A stretch of 64,000 nt of DNA from Pseudomonas zanjanensis. Its GTDB lineage: Bacteria; Pseudomonadota; Gammaproteobacteria; Pseudomonadales; Pseudomonadaceae. Positions 1-10,349 of this stretch are shown in pieces. Where the stretch lies: NCBI RefSeq assembly GCF_014268745.2, contig NZ_JABWRB020000001.1, forward strand, positions 1 through 64,000, written 5' to 3'. The notes below the pieces were generated by a model that worked only from the letters and a program-made list of their open reading frames with translations, searched no databases and was not told the origin of the DNA. Both the position numbers and the translations under genes were made by a program. Position 1 is the first letter of the stretch; every line of letters starts with the position of its first letter.

Positions 1-68
1 CTGTGGGAGCAAAGCTTGCTCGCGATGGCGGTGGGTCAGCCTGCATCCATGTCCAAGGTGTAATCCAT

Positions 69-162
69 TGTGGCGAGGGAGCTTGCTCCCGCTGGGCTGC
101 GCAGCAGACCCAAGGTCTTGCGGTCGCTGCGCAACCGAGCGGGAGCAAGCTCCCTCGCTACA
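69..162. repeat. REP doublet (GTGGCGAGGGAGC type)
   Basis: Two inverted copies of a repetitive extragenic palindrome: the GGCGAGGGAGCTTGCTCCC unit at 71-89 and its complement ending near 162, with a CTGCGCAGC-type inner arm. A single unpaired unit of the other REP type (TGTGGGAGC..GCTTGCTCGC) lies at 2-24. The same families recur between operons throughout the window and are typical of fluorescens-group Pseudomonas. No gene is visible in 1-241. Confidence 0.85.
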
Positions 163-200
163 ATGTCCGCCTCTGGGCTGGGTGGTGTGAAGCAGGCATA

Positions 201-230
201 AAAAAAGCACCCCGAAAGGTGCCTTTTTCT
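201..230 (-). terminator. Rho-independent terminator of suhB
   Basis: GCACC..GGTGC stem with A-run on one side and T-run on the other, 11 bases past the suhB stop. Read on the minus strand it is a GC stem followed by a run of T. Confidence 0.75.
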
Positions 231-241
231 AGCCGAGCGAC

Positions 242-1060
242 TTAGCGCTTCAACGAAGCCGGCAAGTGCGGCTGGATGGCCGTCAGTACAGCCTTGAAGC
301 ATTTGGTGTTGCCGGCAACGATGTGGCCTTTCTCAAGGAAATCATGGCCGCCGGTGAAGTCGCTCACCAAGCCACCGGCTTCCTGGATCAACAGGGCGCC
401 CGCAGCCATGTCCCATTCGGACAGGCCCGACTCCCAGAACGCATCGAAACGGCCAGCAGCCACATAAGCCAGGTCCAGGCTCGCAGCGCCGGCGCGGCGG
501 ATGCCGGCGGTCTGGCCGACCAGGGCGCGGAACATGCCCAGGTAGTTGTCCAGGTTGTCCATCTGGTCATCACGGAACGGGAAGCCGGTACCCAGCAGGG
601 CGCCGTCCAGGCTGGTGCGGCCGCTGACGCGCAGGCGACGACCGTTCAGTTGGGCGCCACGGCCACGGCTGGCGGTGAATTCTTCCTGGCGAACCGGGTC
701 CAGCACGACGGCGTGTTCCAGGCGGCCACGGTATTTGCAGGCGATGCTGACCGCAAAGTGAGGAATGCCGCGCAGGAAGTTGGTGGTGCCGTCCAGCGGA
801 TCGATGATCCACAGGTACTCTTCGCCTTCGATGCCAGTACCGGCGTGCATGCCGGTCTCTTCACCGAGGATGGAGTGGTTTGGGTAAGCCTTGCGCAGGG
901 CGTCGACGATTTTCTGCTCGGCGGCGCGATCGACCTCGGACACATAGTCCTTGGCGTCTTTTTCATCGACCTTGATGGTATCCAGGCGCTCGATGGAGCG
1001 GAAGATCAGTTCACTGGCGCTGCGGGCGGCGCGCAGCGCGATATTCAGCATGGGCTGCAT
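242..1060 (-). CDS. suhB: Inositol-1-monophosphatase SuhB
   Basis: 272 residues, the normal length for the family. It hydrolyses inositol phosphates with Mg2+, and in enterobacteria it also joins the rRNA antitermination complex. The metal and phosphate motifs are visible: EETG at about 67-70, the hallmark DPLDGTTNF at 87-95, and WDMAAGALLIQEAGG in the C-terminal third. The start MQPMLNIALRAA matches the usual N-terminus. It is divergent from trmJ, as in other pseudomonads. A terminator follows closely. Function is assigned from family knowledge, and the call is firm. Confidence 0.96.
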   Translation of the reverse strand: MQPMLNIALRAARSASELIFRSIERLDTIKVDEKDAKDYVSEVDRAAEQKIVDALRKAYPNHSILGEETGMHAGTGIEGEEYLWIIDPLDGTTNFLRGIPHFAVSIACKYRGRLEHAVVLDPVRQEEFTASRGRGAQLNGRRLRVSGRTSLDGALLGTGFPFRDDQMDNLDNYLGMFRALVGQTAGIRRAGAASLDLAYVAAGRFDAFWESGLSEWDMAAGALLIQEAGGLVSDFTGGHDFLEKGHIVAGNTKCFKAVLTAIQPHLPASLKR

Positions 1061-1204
1061 GGATGTGTCACCTAAGGTTGTTAAAGAAAGCCGCGCATTC
1101 TATCAGAAAGTTTTCTCAGGAGAAGGTTGGTGTTCGCTTTCATAGCTTAACGGTAGATGCTTATGTAAGATTTGCTCCCTTTATCGTGTTCGAGAGCGCC
1201 TCCC

Positions 1205-1975
1205 TTGTTGCAGAACATTCGTGTTGTCCTGGTCAATACCAGCCATCCGGGTAACATCGGCGGAGCTGCGCGGGCCATGAAGAACATGGGCCTGTCGCGC
1301 CTGGTGCTGGTCGAGCCGCGCTTGTTTCCCCATCACGAAGCCGATGCCCGGGCCTCCGGCGCCGGTGACATCCTCGCCAACGCCCAGGTCGTCGCCACCC
1401 TGGAAGATGCCCTGGTGGGTTGCAACCTGGTGCTCGGCACCAGCGCCCGCGACCGCCGCATCCCCTGGCCGCTGCTCGACCCCCGCGAATGCGGCACCAA
1501 AGTGGTCGAGGAGGCCGCGCAAGGCTTCGAGATCGCCCTGGTGTTCGGCCGTGAAGACTCCGGCCTGACCAACGACGAGCTGCAGCGATGTCACTTTCAC
1601 GTGCATATCCCTTCCGACCCCGAGTTCAGTTCCTTGAACCTGGGGGCGGCGGTGCAGGTGTTGAGCTATGAAGTGCGCATGGCTTGGCTGGCGGCCGAAG
1701 GCAAGCCCAGCAAAGTCGAAAAAACCGAGGTGACGTCGCCGCGCAGTGAGACACTGGCGACCATGGACGAGTTGGAACGATTCTTTGAGCACCTGGAGCA
1801 GACCCTGGTGGACATCGAATTCCTCGACCCGGAAAAGCCGCGGCACTTGATGGCGCGCCTGCGTCGGTTGTACGGACGAAGCTCGGTGAGCCGGGCGGAG
1901 ATGAATATATTGCGCGGCATCCTCACGGAAACCCAGAAAGCGGCCCGTGGCGAGCTGATTAAGCGGAAGAAATAA
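1205..1975 (+). CDS. trmJ: tRNA (cytidine/uridine-2'-O-)-methyltransferase TrmJ
   Basis: SPOUT-family methyltransferase that 2'-O-methylates position 32 of tRNAs with S-adenosylmethionine. Visible are [20 protein letters not shown] near the N-terminus, [23 protein letters not shown] (the knot AdoMet loop) and [15 protein letters not shown] place the start at the TTG at 1205, giving [17 protein letters not shown]. The longer ATG frame from 1172 adds 11 residues that do not look conserved. The product is then 256 residues. It is followed one base later by cysE, so the two are probably cotranscribed. Confidence 0.94.
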   Translation: MLQNIRVVLVNTSHPGNIGGAARAMKNMGLSRLVLVEPRLFPHHEADARASGAGDILANAQVVATLEDALVGCNLVLGTSARDRRIPWPLLDPRECGTKVVEEAAQGFEIALVFGREDSGLTNDELQRCHFHVHIPSDPEFSSLNLGAAVQVLSYEVRMAWLAAEGKPSKVEKTEVTSPRSETLATMDELERFFEHLEQTLVDIEFLDPEKPRHLMARLRRLYGRSSVSRAEMNILRGILTETQKAARGELIKRKK

Positions 1976-1976
1976 A

Positions 1977-2753
1977 ATGTTCGAACGTTTGCGTGAAGAT
2001 ATCCAAAGTGTTTTCCATCGTGACCCGGCGGCGCGCAATGCCTTTGAAGTGCTGACCTGCTACCCGGGCATGCACGCCATCTGGATCCATCGCCTGTCCG
2101 GCGCTTTGTGGGGCATGGGCTGGAAGTGGTTGGCGCGGCTGGTCTCGAACTTCGGCCGCTGGCTGACCGGGATCGAGATCCACCCGGGCGCCAAGGTCGG
2201 CCGCCGCTTCTTCATCGACCATGGCATGGGCATCGTCATCGGTGAAACCGCCGAGATCGGCGACGACGTGACGCTCTACCAGGGCGTGACCCTCGGCGGC
2301 ACCAGTTGGAACAAAGGCAAGCGCCACCCAACCCTGGAAGACGGTGTGGTGGTCGGTGCCGGCGCCAAGGTGCTCGGGCCGTTCACGGTCGGGGCGGGGG
2401 CGAAAGTCGGTTCCAACGCCGTGGTGACCAAGGCCGTGCCGCCGGGCGCGACCGTGGTGGGCATTCCGGGGCGGATCATCGTCAAGTCCGACGACGAGCA
2501 GGACGCCCGCCGCAAGGCCATGGCCGAGAAGATCGGCTTCGACGCCTACGGTGTCGGCGAAGACATGCCCGACCCGGTCGCCCGCGCCATCAACCAGTTG
2601 CTCGATCACCTGCAAGCCGTCGATGGGCGCCTGGAGGGGATGTGCGGCGCCCTGAAGGACCTGGGCAGTAATTACTGTGCCAAGGACCTGCCTGAACTGC
2701 GCGAAGAGGATTTCGCGTGTGTGAAGGACAAGGATGAGACTCAGGCTAGCTGA
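1977..2753 (+). CDS. cysE: Serine O-acetyltransferase CysE
   Basis: Transfers acetyl from acetyl-CoA to L-serine, the committed step of cysteine synthesis. 258 residues: an alpha-helical N-terminus, then the left-handed beta-helix of hexapeptide repeats ([30 protein letters not shown].. with H and D of the active site) and a [28 protein letters not shown] stretch. This is the shorter cysE class with an extra C-terminal tail. It begins directly after trmJ and precedes iscR. Cysteine is the sulfur donor for IscS, so the position makes metabolic sense. Confidence 0.95.
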   Translation: MFERLREDIQSVFHRDPAARNAFEVLTCYPGMHAIWIHRLSGALWGMGWKWLARLVSNFGRWLTGIEIHPGAKVGRRFFIDHGMGIVIGETAEIGDDVTLYQGVTLGGTSWNKGKRHPTLEDGVVVGAGAKVLGPFTVGAGAKVGSNAVVTKAVPPGATVVGIPGRIIVKSDDEQDARRKAMAEKIGFDAYGVGEDMPDPVARAINQLLDHLQAVDGRLEGMCGALKDLGSNYCAKDLPELREEDFACVKDKDETQAS

Positions 2754-2770
2754 TATCTGGGCTGGCCCTA

Positions 2771-2860
2771 TCGCGAGCAGGCTCGCTCCCACAGGGATCT
2801 GTGGTGTACACGAATTGTGCATCCACCAAAGCCCCTGTGGGAGCGAGCCTGCTCGTGAAG
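2771..2860. repeat. REP doublet between cysE and iscR
   Basis: Inverted pair: TCGCGAGCAGGCTCGCTCCC at 2771-2790 and CTGTGGGAGCGAGCCTGCTCG at about 2835-2855. It can form a hairpin after cysE and may act as a transcription or decay boundary. Confidence 0.8.
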
Positions 2861-2954
2861 AACGATAACGCGGTATAGCTGGTCGTTAGCCGCCTACCTT
2901 TGCTATCATTCGCGCGCTCTTTTGCGGGTAAACCTGAGTAAAGCACTAGGTCTT

Positions 2955-2987
2955 ATACTTGACTTAAATACTCGGGAATTGCATACT
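2955..2987 (+). promoter_or_regulatory. iscR promoter with overlapping type-1 IscR operator
   Basis: A sigma-70 type promoter TTGACT (2959-2964), 17 bp spacer and CATACT (2982-2987). Over it lies ATACTTGACTTAAATACTCG..., which resembles the type-1 IscR site (ATA..YGACT....TAGTC..) of isc promoters, ending around 2979. This fits feedback repression of the isc operon by [2Fe-2S]-IscR. The motif match is by eye. Confidence 0.72.
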
Positions 2988-3019
2988 CGCCCCCATTCCG
3001 AACTCCGTGGTAATTGTCC

Positions 3020-3511
3020 ATGCGACTGACTACAAAAGGCCGATACGCCGTGACCGCGATGCTTGATCTGGCATTGCATGCGCAGCACGGGCCGGTGTCC
3101 CTGGCCGATATCTCCGAGCGCCAGGGCATTTCCCTGTCCTACCTTGAACAGCTGTTCGCCAAGCTGCGCCGTAGCAACCTGGTTTCCAGCGTTCGCGGCC
3201 CCGGCGGCGGCTACCAGCTGTCGCGCGACATGCAGGGCATCCAGGTCGCCCAGGTGATCGATGCAGTGAACGAATCGGTCGATGCGACCAAATGCCAGGG
3301 CCTTGGCGACTGCCATGGCGGCGATACTTGCCTGACCCACCACTTGTGGTGCGACCTCAGCCTGCAGATCCACGAATTTCTAAGCGGTATCAGCTTGGCT
3401 GACCTTGTAACTCGCCGTGAGGTGCAAGAAGTAGCCCAGCGTCAGGACCAGCGTCGTTGCAATAGCAAGACGCTGCACCTGGACAAGATTGAAGCGTCCG
3501 CCGTCGAATGA
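3020..3511 (+). CDS. iscR: Fe-S cluster regulator IscR
   Basis: Rrf2-family repressor that senses Fe-S status by binding a [2Fe-2S] cluster. 163 residues from the ATG at 3020 ([17 protein letters not shown]); a TTG two codons upstream is less likely. The winged helix occupies roughly residues 1-80 ([29 protein letters not shown]). The three cluster cysteines are in [14 protein letters not shown]. First gene of the isc operon, autoregulated through the operator upstream. Confidence 0.96.
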   Translation: MRLTTKGRYAVTAMLDLALHAQHGPVSLADISERQGISLSYLEQLFAKLRRSNLVSSVRGPGGGYQLSRDMQGIQVAQVIDAVNESVDATKCQGLGDCHGGDTCLTHHLWCDLSLQIHEFLSGISLADLVTRREVQEVAQRQDQRRCNSKTLHLDKIEASAVE

Positions 3512-3561
3512 CTGCCGCAGAGCACGCGGAACGCCAGCCAGCCTGATTTAGGAGAGAGTCC

Positions 3562-4776
3562 ATGAAATTGCCGATTTACCTTGATTACTCAGCGACCACC
3601 CCGGTTGATCCGCGTGTTGCGCAAAAAATGAGTGAATGCCTGCTGGTCGACGGAAACTTCGGCAACCCGGCGTCCCGTTCCCACGTGTTCGGCTGGAAGG
3701 CTGAAGAGTCGGTCGAAAACGCCCGTCGCCAGGTCGCCGACCTGGTCAACGCCGACCCGCGTGAAATCGTCTGGACCTCCGGTGCCACCGAATCCGACAA
3801 CCTGGCAATCAAGGGTGTCGCGCATTTCTACCACACCAAGGGCAAGCACCTGATCACCTCCAAGATCGAGCACAAGGCTGTCCTGGACACCATGCGCCAA
3901 CTGGAGCGTGAAGGCTTCGAAGTCACCTACATCGAGCCCGGTGAAGACGGCATCATCACCCCGGCCATGATCGAAGCCGCCCTGCGCGACGACACCATCC
4001 TGGTTTCGATCATGCACGTGAACAACGAAATCGGCACCGTCAACGACATCGCCGCCATCGGCGAACTGACCCGTTCCAAGGGCGTCCTGTTCCACGTCGA
4101 CGGCGCGCAGTCCACCGGCAAGGTCGACATCGACCTGTCCAAGCTGAAAGTCGACCTGATGTCATTCTCCGCCCACAAGACTTATGGCCCTAAAGGCATC
4201 GGCGCCCTGTACGTCAGCCGCAAGCCGCGTGTTCGCCTGGAAGCGACCATGCACGGCGGCGGTCACGAGCGTGGCATGCGTTCCGGCACCCTGGCGACCC
4301 ACCAGATCGTCGGCATGGGCGAAGCCTTCCGTGTGGCCAAGGAAGACATGGCCGCCGAGAACGTACGCATCAAGGCCCTGAGCGACCGTTTCTTCAAGCA
4401 GGTCGAGCACCTCGAAGAACTCTACGTCAACGGCAGCCTGACCGCCCGCGTACCGCACAACCTGAACCTGAGCTTCAACTACGTTGAAGGCGAGTCGCTG
4501 ATCATGGCGCTCAAGGATCTGGCCGTGTCGTCCGGTTCGGCGTGCACCTCGGCGTCGCTGGAGCCTTCGTACGTACTGCGCGCCCTGGGCCGCAACGACG
4601 AACTGGCCCACAGCTCGATCCGCTTCACCTTCGGCCGTTTCACCACCGAAGAAGAAATCGATTACGCCGCGCAGAAAGTCTGCGAGGCCGTTACCAAGCT
4701 GCGCGCTCTGTCGCCGCTGTGGGACATGTACAAAGACGGCGTCGACATCTCGAAAATCGAATGGGCGGCGCACTGA
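3562..4776 (+). CDS. iscS: Cysteine desulfurase IscS
   Basis: PLP enzyme that takes sulfur from cysteine for Fe-S clusters, thio-tRNA and other uses. 404 residues, as in other IscS. Visible motifs: [14 protein letters not shown] at the N-terminus, [21 protein letters not shown], the PLP lysine in [14 protein letters not shown], and the mobile-loop catalytic cysteine in [22 protein letters not shown] clear Shine-Dalgarno (AGGAGAG) precedes the ATG. Second gene of the isc operon. Confidence 0.97.
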   Translation: MKLPIYLDYSATTPVDPRVAQKMSECLLVDGNFGNPASRSHVFGWKAEESVENARRQVADLVNADPREIVWTSGATESDNLAIKGVAHFYHTKGKHLITSKIEHKAVLDTMRQLEREGFEVTYIEPGEDGIITPAMIEAALRDDTILVSIMHVNNEIGTVNDIAAIGELTRSKGVLFHVDGAQSTGKVDIDLSKLKVDLMSFSAHKTYGPKGIGALYVSRKPRVRLEATMHGGGHERGMRSGTLATHQIVGMGEAFRVAKEDMAAENVRIKALSDRFFKQVEHLEELYVNGSLTARVPHNLNLSFNYVEGESLIMALKDLAVSSGSACTSASLEPSYVLRALGRNDELAHSSIRFTFGRFTTEEEIDYAAQKVCEAVTKLRALSPLWDMYKDGVDISKIEWAAH

Positions 4777-4819
4777 GAAGTCGCCACCAGAGCGGCTCCA
4801 CTGATGAGGATTGAAGCAA

Positions 4820-5206
4820 ATGGCATATAGCGAAAAGGTCATCGACCACTACGAGAACCCGCGCAACGTCGGCAAGATGGACGCGCAGGATCCTGATGTC
4901 GGCACCGGCATGGTCGGCGCTCCGGCGTGCGGCGACGTGATGCGCCTGCAGATCAAGGTCAACGAGCAAGGCATCATCGAAGATGCCAAGTTCAAGACCT
5001 ATGGCTGCGGTTCCGCCATCGCGTCCAGCTCCCTGGCCACCGAGTGGATGAAGGGCAAGACCCTTGATGAAGCCGAAACCATCAAGAACACCCAGCTGGC
5101 CGAAGAACTGGCCCTGCCGCCAGTGAAGATCCACTGCTCGGTACTCGCCGAAGACGCCATCAAGGCCGCCGTTCGCGATTACAAGCAGAAGAAAGGCTTG
5201 ATCTGA
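4820..5206 (+). CDS. iscU: Fe-S cluster scaffold IscU
   Basis: Scaffold on which IscS sulfur and iron form a [2Fe-2S] cluster. 128 residues from the ATG at 4820 ([18 protein letters not shown]); a TTG at 4811 would add three residues and is unlikely. All three ligand cysteines are present ([29 protein letters not shown]), and so is the LPPVK motif recognised by HscA, just before the last cysteine. Confidence 0.97.
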   Translation: MAYSEKVIDHYENPRNVGKMDAQDPDVGTGMVGAPACGDVMRLQIKVNEQGIIEDAKFKTYGCGSAIASSSLATEWMKGKTLDEAETIKNTQLAEELALPPVKIHCSVLAEDAIKAAVRDYKQKKGLI

Positions 5207-5231
5207 TCCGCGTTACGGTAAGGAGTTTTCC

Positions 5232-5555
5232 ATGGCTATCCAGATGACAGAAGCGGCAGCTAACCATATCCAGCGCTCCCTTGCGGGGCGCGGCAAGGGC
5301 GAGGGTATCCGCCTGGGTGTTCGCACCACGGGCTGTTCTGGCCTCGCCTATGTACTGGAATTCGTCGACGAAGTGGGCGAAGACGATCAGGTGTTCGAGA
5401 GTCATGGTCAGAAAGTGATTATCGACCCGAAAAGCCTGACGTACCTGGATGGCACCGAGCTGGATTTCGTCAAGGAAGGGTTGAACGAAGGCTTCAAGTT
5501 CAACAACCCCAACGTGCGCGGTGAATGTGGCTGCGGCGAAAGCTTCAACATCTGA
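5232..5555 (+). CDS. iscA: A-type Fe-S carrier IscA
   Basis: 107-residue A-type carrier that delivers Fe-S clusters to apo-proteins. The three conserved cysteines are in TTGCSGLAY and in the C-terminal GECGCGESF. It starts [15 protein letters not shown] with a good ribosome site (AAGGAG). Between iscU and hscB in the usual isc order. Confidence 0.97.
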   Translation: MAIQMTEAAANHIQRSLAGRGKGEGIRLGVRTTGCSGLAYVLEFVDEVGEDDQVFESHGQKVIIDPKSLTYLDGTELDFVKEGLNEGFKFNNPNVRGECGCGESFNI

Positions 5556-5563
5556 GGCGGCTT

Positions 5564-6085
5564 GTGGGTACTCCTTGTCATTTTGCGTTGTTCCAGATGC
5601 AGCCGGCGTTCCAGCTGGATCTTGAGCAGTTGTCCGCGCGTTACCTTGAACTGGCCCGTGGCGTCCATCCCGACCGCTTTGCCGATGCTTCCGAGGCGGA
5701 GCAGCGGCGGGCGCTCGAGCAGTCGGCGAACCTCAACGAGGCTTACCAGACGCTCAAGCACCCGGCCAAGCGCGCGCGTTACCTGCTCGCCATCAGCGGC
5801 CATGAGTTGCCGCTGGAGGTCACGGTCCATGATCCCGAGTTTCTGTTGCAGCAGATGCAATGGCGCGAAGAGCTCGAGGACCTGCAGGACAGCGCCGACC
5901 TGGCCGGTGTCGCGGTATTCAAGCGCCGCTTGAAGGACGCCCAGCAAACACTGAACGAAAGCTTCGCAGCCTGCTGGAACGATGCCGCGCAACGCGAACA
6001 GGCCGAACGCCTGATGCGGCGCATGCAGTTCCTCGACAAGCTCACCTACGAAGTGCGCCAGTTAGAAGAGCGCCTCGACGATTAA
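5564..6085 (+). CDS. hscB: J-domain co-chaperone HscB
   Basis: Co-chaperone that brings IscU to HscA and stimulates its ATPase. 173 residues if the GTG at 5564 is used ([23 protein letters not shown]), eight bases after the iscA stop. A longer frame overlaps iscA and is not conserved. The J-domain HPD is seen in [23 protein letters not shown], and the C-terminal three-helix IscU-binding domain follows. Confidence 0.93.
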   Translation: MGTPCHFALFQMQPAFQLDLEQLSARYLELARGVHPDRFADASEAEQRRALEQSANLNEAYQTLKHPAKRARYLLAISGHELPLEVTVHDPEFLLQQMQWREELEDLQDSADLAGVAVFKRRLKDAQQTLNESFAACWNDAAQREQAERLMRRMQFLDKLTYEVRQLEERLDD

Positions 6086-6135
6086 CCCAGTGCCGCTCCG
6101 GTCGCACGCCTGATTACAGATAAGTCCTGATTACG

Positions 6136-7998
6136 ATGGCCCTACTGCAGATCGCCGAACCCGGCCAAAGTCCACAACCGCACCAGCGTCGCCTGGCTGT
6201 CGGGATCGACTTGGGTACCACCAATTCCCTGGTCGCTGCCTTGCGCAGCGGTCTTTCCGAACCGCTGGCCGACGAGCAGGGACGGGTGATCCTGCCGTCC
6301 GCCGTGCGTTATCACGTCGACCGCGTCGAAGTGGGCGAGTCGGCCAAGCTGGCCGCCGCCACCGACCCCTTGAACACCATTGTCTCGGTCAAGCGCTTGA
6401 TGGGTCGTGGCCTGTCCGACGTCAAGCAATTGGGCGACCAGCTGCCGTACCGCTTCGTCGGTGGCGAGTCCCATATGCCGTTCATCGAAACCGTGCAGGG
6501 CCCGAAAAGCCCGGTCGAGGTTTCCGCCGACATCCTCAAGGTCCTGCGCCAGCGCGCCGAAGCGGCGTTGGGTGGTGAACTGGTGGGTGCGGTCATCACC
6601 GTCCCGGCCTATTTCGACGACGCCCAGCGCCAAGCCACCAAGGACGCGGCCAAGCTGGCCGGCCTGAACGTGCTGCGCCTGCTCAACGAGCCGACCGCTG
6701 CTGCCGTTGCCTACGGCCTCGATCAGCATGCCGAAGGCCTGGTCGCCATCTACGACCTGGGCGGCGGTACGTTCGATATCTCGATCCTGCGCCTGACCGG
6801 CGGTGTCTTCGAAGTCCTGGCCACCGGTGGCGACAGTGCCCTGGGCGGCGATGACTTCGACCATGCCATCGCTGGCTGGATCATCGAGCAGGCGGGCTTG
6901 TCCGCCGACCTCGACCCCGGTGCGCAACGCCATCTGCTGCAAACCGCCTGCGCCGCCAAGGAAGCCTTGACCGACACCGCCACGGTTGAAGTGGCTTATG
7001 GCGAGTGGAAAACCGCGCTGACCCGCGAAGCCTTCGATGCCCTGATCGAGCCCATGGTCGCCCGTAGCCTCAAGGCCTGCCGCCGTGCCGTGCGTGATTC
7101 CGGCGTGGAGCTGGAAGACGTCAAGGCCGTGGTCATGGTCGGTGGTTCGACCCGCGTGCCTCGGGTTCGCGAAGCCGTTGCCGAGGCCTTTGGCCGCCAG
7201 CCGCTGACCGAAATCGACCCGGACCAGGTGGTGGCCATCGGCGCCGCGATCCAGGCCGATACCCTGGCCGGCAACAAGCGTGACGGCGGCGAATTGCTGT
7301 TGCTCGACGTGATTCCGTTGTCCCTGGGGCTGGAAACCATGGGTGGCTTGATGGAGAAGGTGATTCCGCGCAACACCACCATCCCGGTTGCCCGCGCCCA
7401 GGACTTCACCACCTATAAAGACGGCCAGTCGGCCATGATGATTCACGTGCTGCAAGGCGAACGTGAACTGATCAGCGACTGCCGCTCCCTGGCCCGCTTC
7501 GAATTGCGCGGCATCCCGGCCATGGTTGCCGGTGCGGCGAAAATCCGCGTGACCTTCCAGGTCGACGCCGACGGCTTGCTCAATGTTTCTGCCCGCGAAC
7601 TGGGTTCGGGCGTGGAGGCGAGCATCCAGGTCAAGCCGTCCTATGGCCTGACCGACGGCGAAATCGCCAAGATGCTCAAGGATTCCTTCCAGCACGCCAG
7701 CGACGACAAGGTCGCCCGTGTACTGCGCGAGCAACAGGTTGATGCCCAGCGCCTGATCGAAGCCGTGCAAGGTGCCCTTGAAACCGACGGCGACCGGTTA
7801 CTCGACGCTGAAGAGCGCATGGTCATCGAGCTGCAGATGCAAGAATTGTCCGAATTGATGAAAGGCACCGATGGTTATGCCATCGAGCAGCAGACCAAGC
7901 GCCTGTCGCAGGTCACCGATGCCTTTGCTGCCCGCCGCCTGGACTCGACGGTGAAAGCCGCCCTGGCGGGGCGCAACCTGAATGAAATCGAGGAATAA
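6136..7998 (+). CDS. hscA: Hsp70-type Fe-S chaperone HscA
   Basis: Specialised Hsp70 that helps transfer clusters from IscU. 620 residues. ATPase domain motifs: [62 protein letters not shown] and [12 protein letters not shown]. The substrate domain starts around residue 390 ([17 protein letters not shown]). Located between hscB and fdx, with four bases before fdx. Confidence 0.97.
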   Translation: MALLQIAEPGQSPQPHQRRLAVGIDLGTTNSLVAALRSGLSEPLADEQGRVILPSAVRYHVDRVEVGESAKLAAATDPLNTIVSVKRLMGRGLSDVKQLGDQLPYRFVGGESHMPFIETVQGPKSPVEVSADILKVLRQRAEAALGGELVGAVITVPAYFDDAQRQATKDAAKLAGLNVLRLLNEPTAAAVAYGLDQHAEGLVAIYDLGGGTFDISILRLTGGVFEVLATGGDSALGGDDFDHAIAGWIIEQAGLSADLDPGAQRHLLQTACAAKEALTDTATVEVAYGEWKTALTREAFDALIEPMVARSLKACRRAVRDSGVELEDVKAVVMVGGSTRVPRVREAVAEAFGRQPLTEIDPDQVVAIGAAIQADTLAGNKRDGGELLLLDVIPLSLGLETMGGLMEKVIPRNTTIPVARAQDFTTYKDGQSAMMIHVLQGERELISDCRSLARFELRGIPAMVAGAAKIRVTFQVDADGLLNVSARELGSGVEASIQVKPSYGLTDGEIAKMLKDSFQHASDDKVARVLREQQVDAQRLIEAVQGALETDGDRLLDAEERMVIELQMQELSELMKGTDGYAIEQQTKRLSQVTDAFAARRLDSTVKAALAGRNLNEIEE

Positions 7999-8001
7999 CT
8001 G

Positions 8002-8343
8002 ATGCCGCAGGTGATTTTTCTGCCCCACGAGAAATTCTGTCCGGAGGGCATGGTCGTGGAGGCTGAGCCCGGGACTTCCATTCTCGAACTGGCCCATGAG
8101 CACCATATCGAGATAGAGAGTGCCTGTGGCGGCGTCTGTGCTTGCACGACGTGCCATTGCATCATTCGTGAGGGCTTCGATTCGCTGGAAGAAGCTGACG
8201 AGTTGGAGGAAGATTTCCTCGATCGGGCCTGGGGCCTGGAAGCGCAATCGCGCCTGAGCTGCCAAGCTGTCGTCGGCACCGAAGACCTGACCGTCGAAAT
8301 TCCGAAATATTCGCTTAACCATGCGGCCGAAGCGCCGCACTGA
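8002..8343 (+). CDS. fdx: ISC-type [2Fe-2S] ferredoxin
   Basis: 113-residue adrenodoxin-type ferredoxin, the electron donor for cluster assembly. The ligand set is visible as ESACGGVCACTTCHC plus a distal cysteine in RLSCQ (C-x5-C-x2-C-x(36-37)-C). The operon order hscA-fdx-iscX is standard. Confidence 0.96.
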   Translation: MPQVIFLPHEKFCPEGMVVEAEPGTSILELAHEHHIEIESACGGVCACTTCHCIIREGFDSLEEADELEEDFLDRAWGLEAQSRLSCQAVVGTEDLTVEIPKYSLNHAAEAPH

Positions 8344-8357
8344 TTCAGGAAGCTACA

Positions 8358-8555
8358 ATGAGTCTGAAATGGGTTGATGTACTGGAAATCGCAATCCAGC
8401 TGGTTGAATCCAAACCAGATGTAGACCCCCGTTACGTGAATTTCGTCGATCTGCACAAATGGGTGCTGGCATTGCCGGAGTTCAACGATGATCCGACCCG
8501 TGGTGGCGAGAAGGTGCTTGAAGCCATCCAAGCGGCCTGGATCGAAGAGGTGTAG
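8358..8555 (+). CDS. iscX: Fe-S assembly protein IscX
   Basis: 65-residue acidic protein (MSLKWVDVLEIAIQLVESKPDVDP..YVNFVDLHKWV) that binds IscS and iron and tunes the rate of cluster assembly in E. coli. Last gene of the isc operon. A repeat and a hairpin follow. Confidence 0.95.
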   Translation: MSLKWVDVLEIAIQLVESKPDVDPRYVNFVDLHKWVLALPEFNDDPTRGGEKVLEAIQAAWIEEV

Positions 8556-8648
8556 GAGCTGACGAGCGCAGCGAGGCTGCGATCTTGCCCGAGGCAATTG
8601 AATATTGAGCGGAAGATCAAAAGATCGCAGCCTGCGGCAGCTCCTACC
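8552..8648. repeat. Inverted repeat element (GTAGGAGCTG...CAGCTCCTAC)
   Basis: Long imperfect dyad of another Pseudomonas repeat family. TGTAGGAGCTG..GCGAGGCTGCGATCTTG on the left is mirrored by AAGATCGCAGCCTGCGGCAGCTCCTAC on the right. It overlaps the iscX stop codon. Confidence 0.75.
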
Positions 8649-8676
8649 GCCGAACGCAGTTAGGCAATACCTAAGA

Positions 8677-8706
8677 ACCCGCGTATAATTCGCGGGTTTA
8701 ATTTTT
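8677..8706 (+). promoter_or_regulatory. ndk promoter -10 inside a terminator-like hairpin
   Basis: AACCCGCG (8677-8684) pairs with CGCGGGTT (about 8691-8698), followed by TAATTTTT. A perfect TATAAT (8684-8689) lies at the loop. The -35 match is poor (TAGGCA at 8661). It could be the isc terminator, the ndk promoter, or both. Confidence 0.55.
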
Positions 8707-8734
8707 CGTAAATTATCGTTTCTGGAGTTACACC

Positions 8735-9160
8735 ATGGCTGTTCAACGTACTTTCTCCATCATCAAGCCTGACGCCGTTGCTAAAAACGTGATCGGCAAG
8801 ATCGTTACCCGCTTCGAAGACGCTGGCCTGCGCGTTGTAGCTTCGAAAATGAAGCAACTGTCCAAGGCCGAAGCCGAAGGCTTCTACGCTGAGCACAGCG
8901 AGCGCGGTTTCTTCGGTGAGCTGGTTGCCTTCATGACTTCCGGTCCGGTTGTGGTTCAGGTGCTGGAAGGCGAAAACGCTATCGCTCGCAACCGTGAGCT
9001 GATGGGCGCTACCAACCCTAAAGAAGCTGCTGCCGGCACCATCCGTGCTGACTTCGCTGAATCCATCGACGCCAACGCCGTCCACGGTTCGGACTCCGAA
9101 GCCGCCGCTGCTCGCGAAATCGCTTACTTTTTCGCTGCTACTGAAGTAACCGCTCGCTAA
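8735..9160 (+). CDS. ndk: Nucleoside diphosphate kinase
   Basis: Exchanges phosphate between nucleoside di- and triphosphates through a phosphohistidine. 141 residues, family length. The active-site histidine is in [20 protein letters not shown]. The N-terminus is [21 protein letters not shown]. Strong Shine-Dalgarno (CTGGAG). Codon choice is strongly biased, as in highly expressed genes. Confidence 0.97.
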   Translation: MAVQRTFSIIKPDAVAKNVIGKIVTRFEDAGLRVVASKMKQLSKAEAEGFYAEHSERGFFGELVAFMTSGPVVVQVLEGENAIARNRELMGATNPKEAAAGTIRADFAESIDANAVHGSDSEAAAAREIAYFFAATEVTAR

Positions 9161-9188
9161 GCATTGGCTTAAGAGTGAAGGTGAATCC

Positions 9189-10337
9189 ATGACTACATCG
9201 ACTGTTAAAACCAATCTGCTGGGGCTGACCCAGCCGGAAATGGAGAAATTCTTCGACTCGATCGGGGAGAAGCGTTTCCGTGCCGGTCAGGTGATGAAAT
9301 GGATTCACCACTTTGGCGTCGACGACTTCGACGCCATGACGAATGTCGGCAAGGCCCTGCGCGAGAAGCTCAAGGCTGTTGCCGAGATTCGCGGCCCCGA
9401 AGTGGTCAGCGAAGACATCTCCAGCGACGGCACCCGTAAGTGGGTGGTGCGCGTGGCGTCCGGCAGCTGCGTCGAGACCGTCTACATTCCCCAGGGCAAG
9501 CGCGGCACCTTGTGCGTTTCGTCCCAGGCAGGCTGTGCCCTGGATTGCAGTTTCTGCTCCACCGGCAAGCAAGGCTTCAATAGCAACCTCACCGCCGCCG
9601 AAGTGATCGGCCAGGTGTGGATTGCCAACAAATCCTTTGGCAGCGTCCCGGCGACCGTCGACCGTGCCATCACCAACGTGGTGATGATGGGCATGGGTGA
9701 GCCGCTGCTGAACTTCGACAACGTCGTCTCCGCCATGCACTTGATGATGGACGACCTGGGCTACGGCATTTCCAAGCGCCGCGTGACCCTGTCCACCTCC
9801 GGCGTGGTGCCGATGATCGATGAGCTGGCCAAGCACATCGACGTCTCCCTGGCGTTGTCGCTGCATGCACCCAATGACGCATTGCGTAACCAATTGGTGC
9901 CGATCAACAAGAAATATCCGCTTAAGATGCTGCTCGAGTCGTGCCAGCGCTACATGTCGTCCCTGGGCGAAAAGCGCGTGCTGACCATCGAGTACACGCT
10001 GCTCAAGGATGTGAACGACAAGGTCGAACACGCGGTCGAGATGATCGAGCTGCTCAAGAACATCCCGTGCAAGATCAACCTGATCCCGTTCAACCCGTTC
10101 CCGCATTCCGGGTACGAGCGTCCGAGCAACAACGCGATTCGTCGCTTCCAGGATCAGCTTCACCACGCTGGCTTCAACGTCACCGTGCGCACCACCCGCG
10201 GCGAAGATATCGACGCCGCTTGTGGCCAATTGGTAGGACAGGTGCTGGATCGCACCCGTCGCAGCGAACGCTACATTGCCGTGCGTGAGTTGAACGCCGC
10301 GGACGATGCGGTGCAAAACGCTGCGAACAGTCACTAA
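9189..10337 (+). CDS. rlmN: Dual 23S rRNA/tRNA adenine-C2 methyltransferase RlmN
   Basis: Radical-SAM enzyme that makes m2A2503 in 23S rRNA and m2A37 in some tRNAs. 382 residues. The CX3CX2C cluster motif is [15 protein letters not shown]. Also seen are [22 protein letters not shown] and a C-terminal catalytic cysteine in DIDAACGQL. Follows ndk and precedes pilF, the usual Pseudomonas order. Confidence 0.96.
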   Translation: MTTSTVKTNLLGLTQPEMEKFFDSIGEKRFRAGQVMKWIHHFGVDDFDAMTNVGKALREKLKAVAEIRGPEVVSEDISSDGTRKWVVRVASGSCVETVYIPQGKRGTLCVSSQAGCALDCSFCSTGKQGFNSNLTAAEVIGQVWIANKSFGSVPATVDRAITNVVMMGMGEPLLNFDNVVSAMHLMMDDLGYGISKRRVTLSTSGVVPMIDELAKHIDVSLALSLHAPNDALRNQLVPINKKYPLKMLLESCQRYMSSLGEKRVLTIEYTLLKDVNDKVEHAVEMIELLKNIPCKINLIPFNPFPHSGYERPSNNAIRRFQDQLHHAGFNVTVRTTRGEDIDAACGQLVGQVLDRTRRSERYIAVRELNAADDAVQNAANSH

Positions 10338-10349
10338 GAGAGGATCTCT

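Noticed and set aside
6142..7770. Very long open frame opposite hscA (and similar long antisense frames opposite other core genes)
   Set aside because: Mirror of strong third-position GC bias; no start signal, no family motif.
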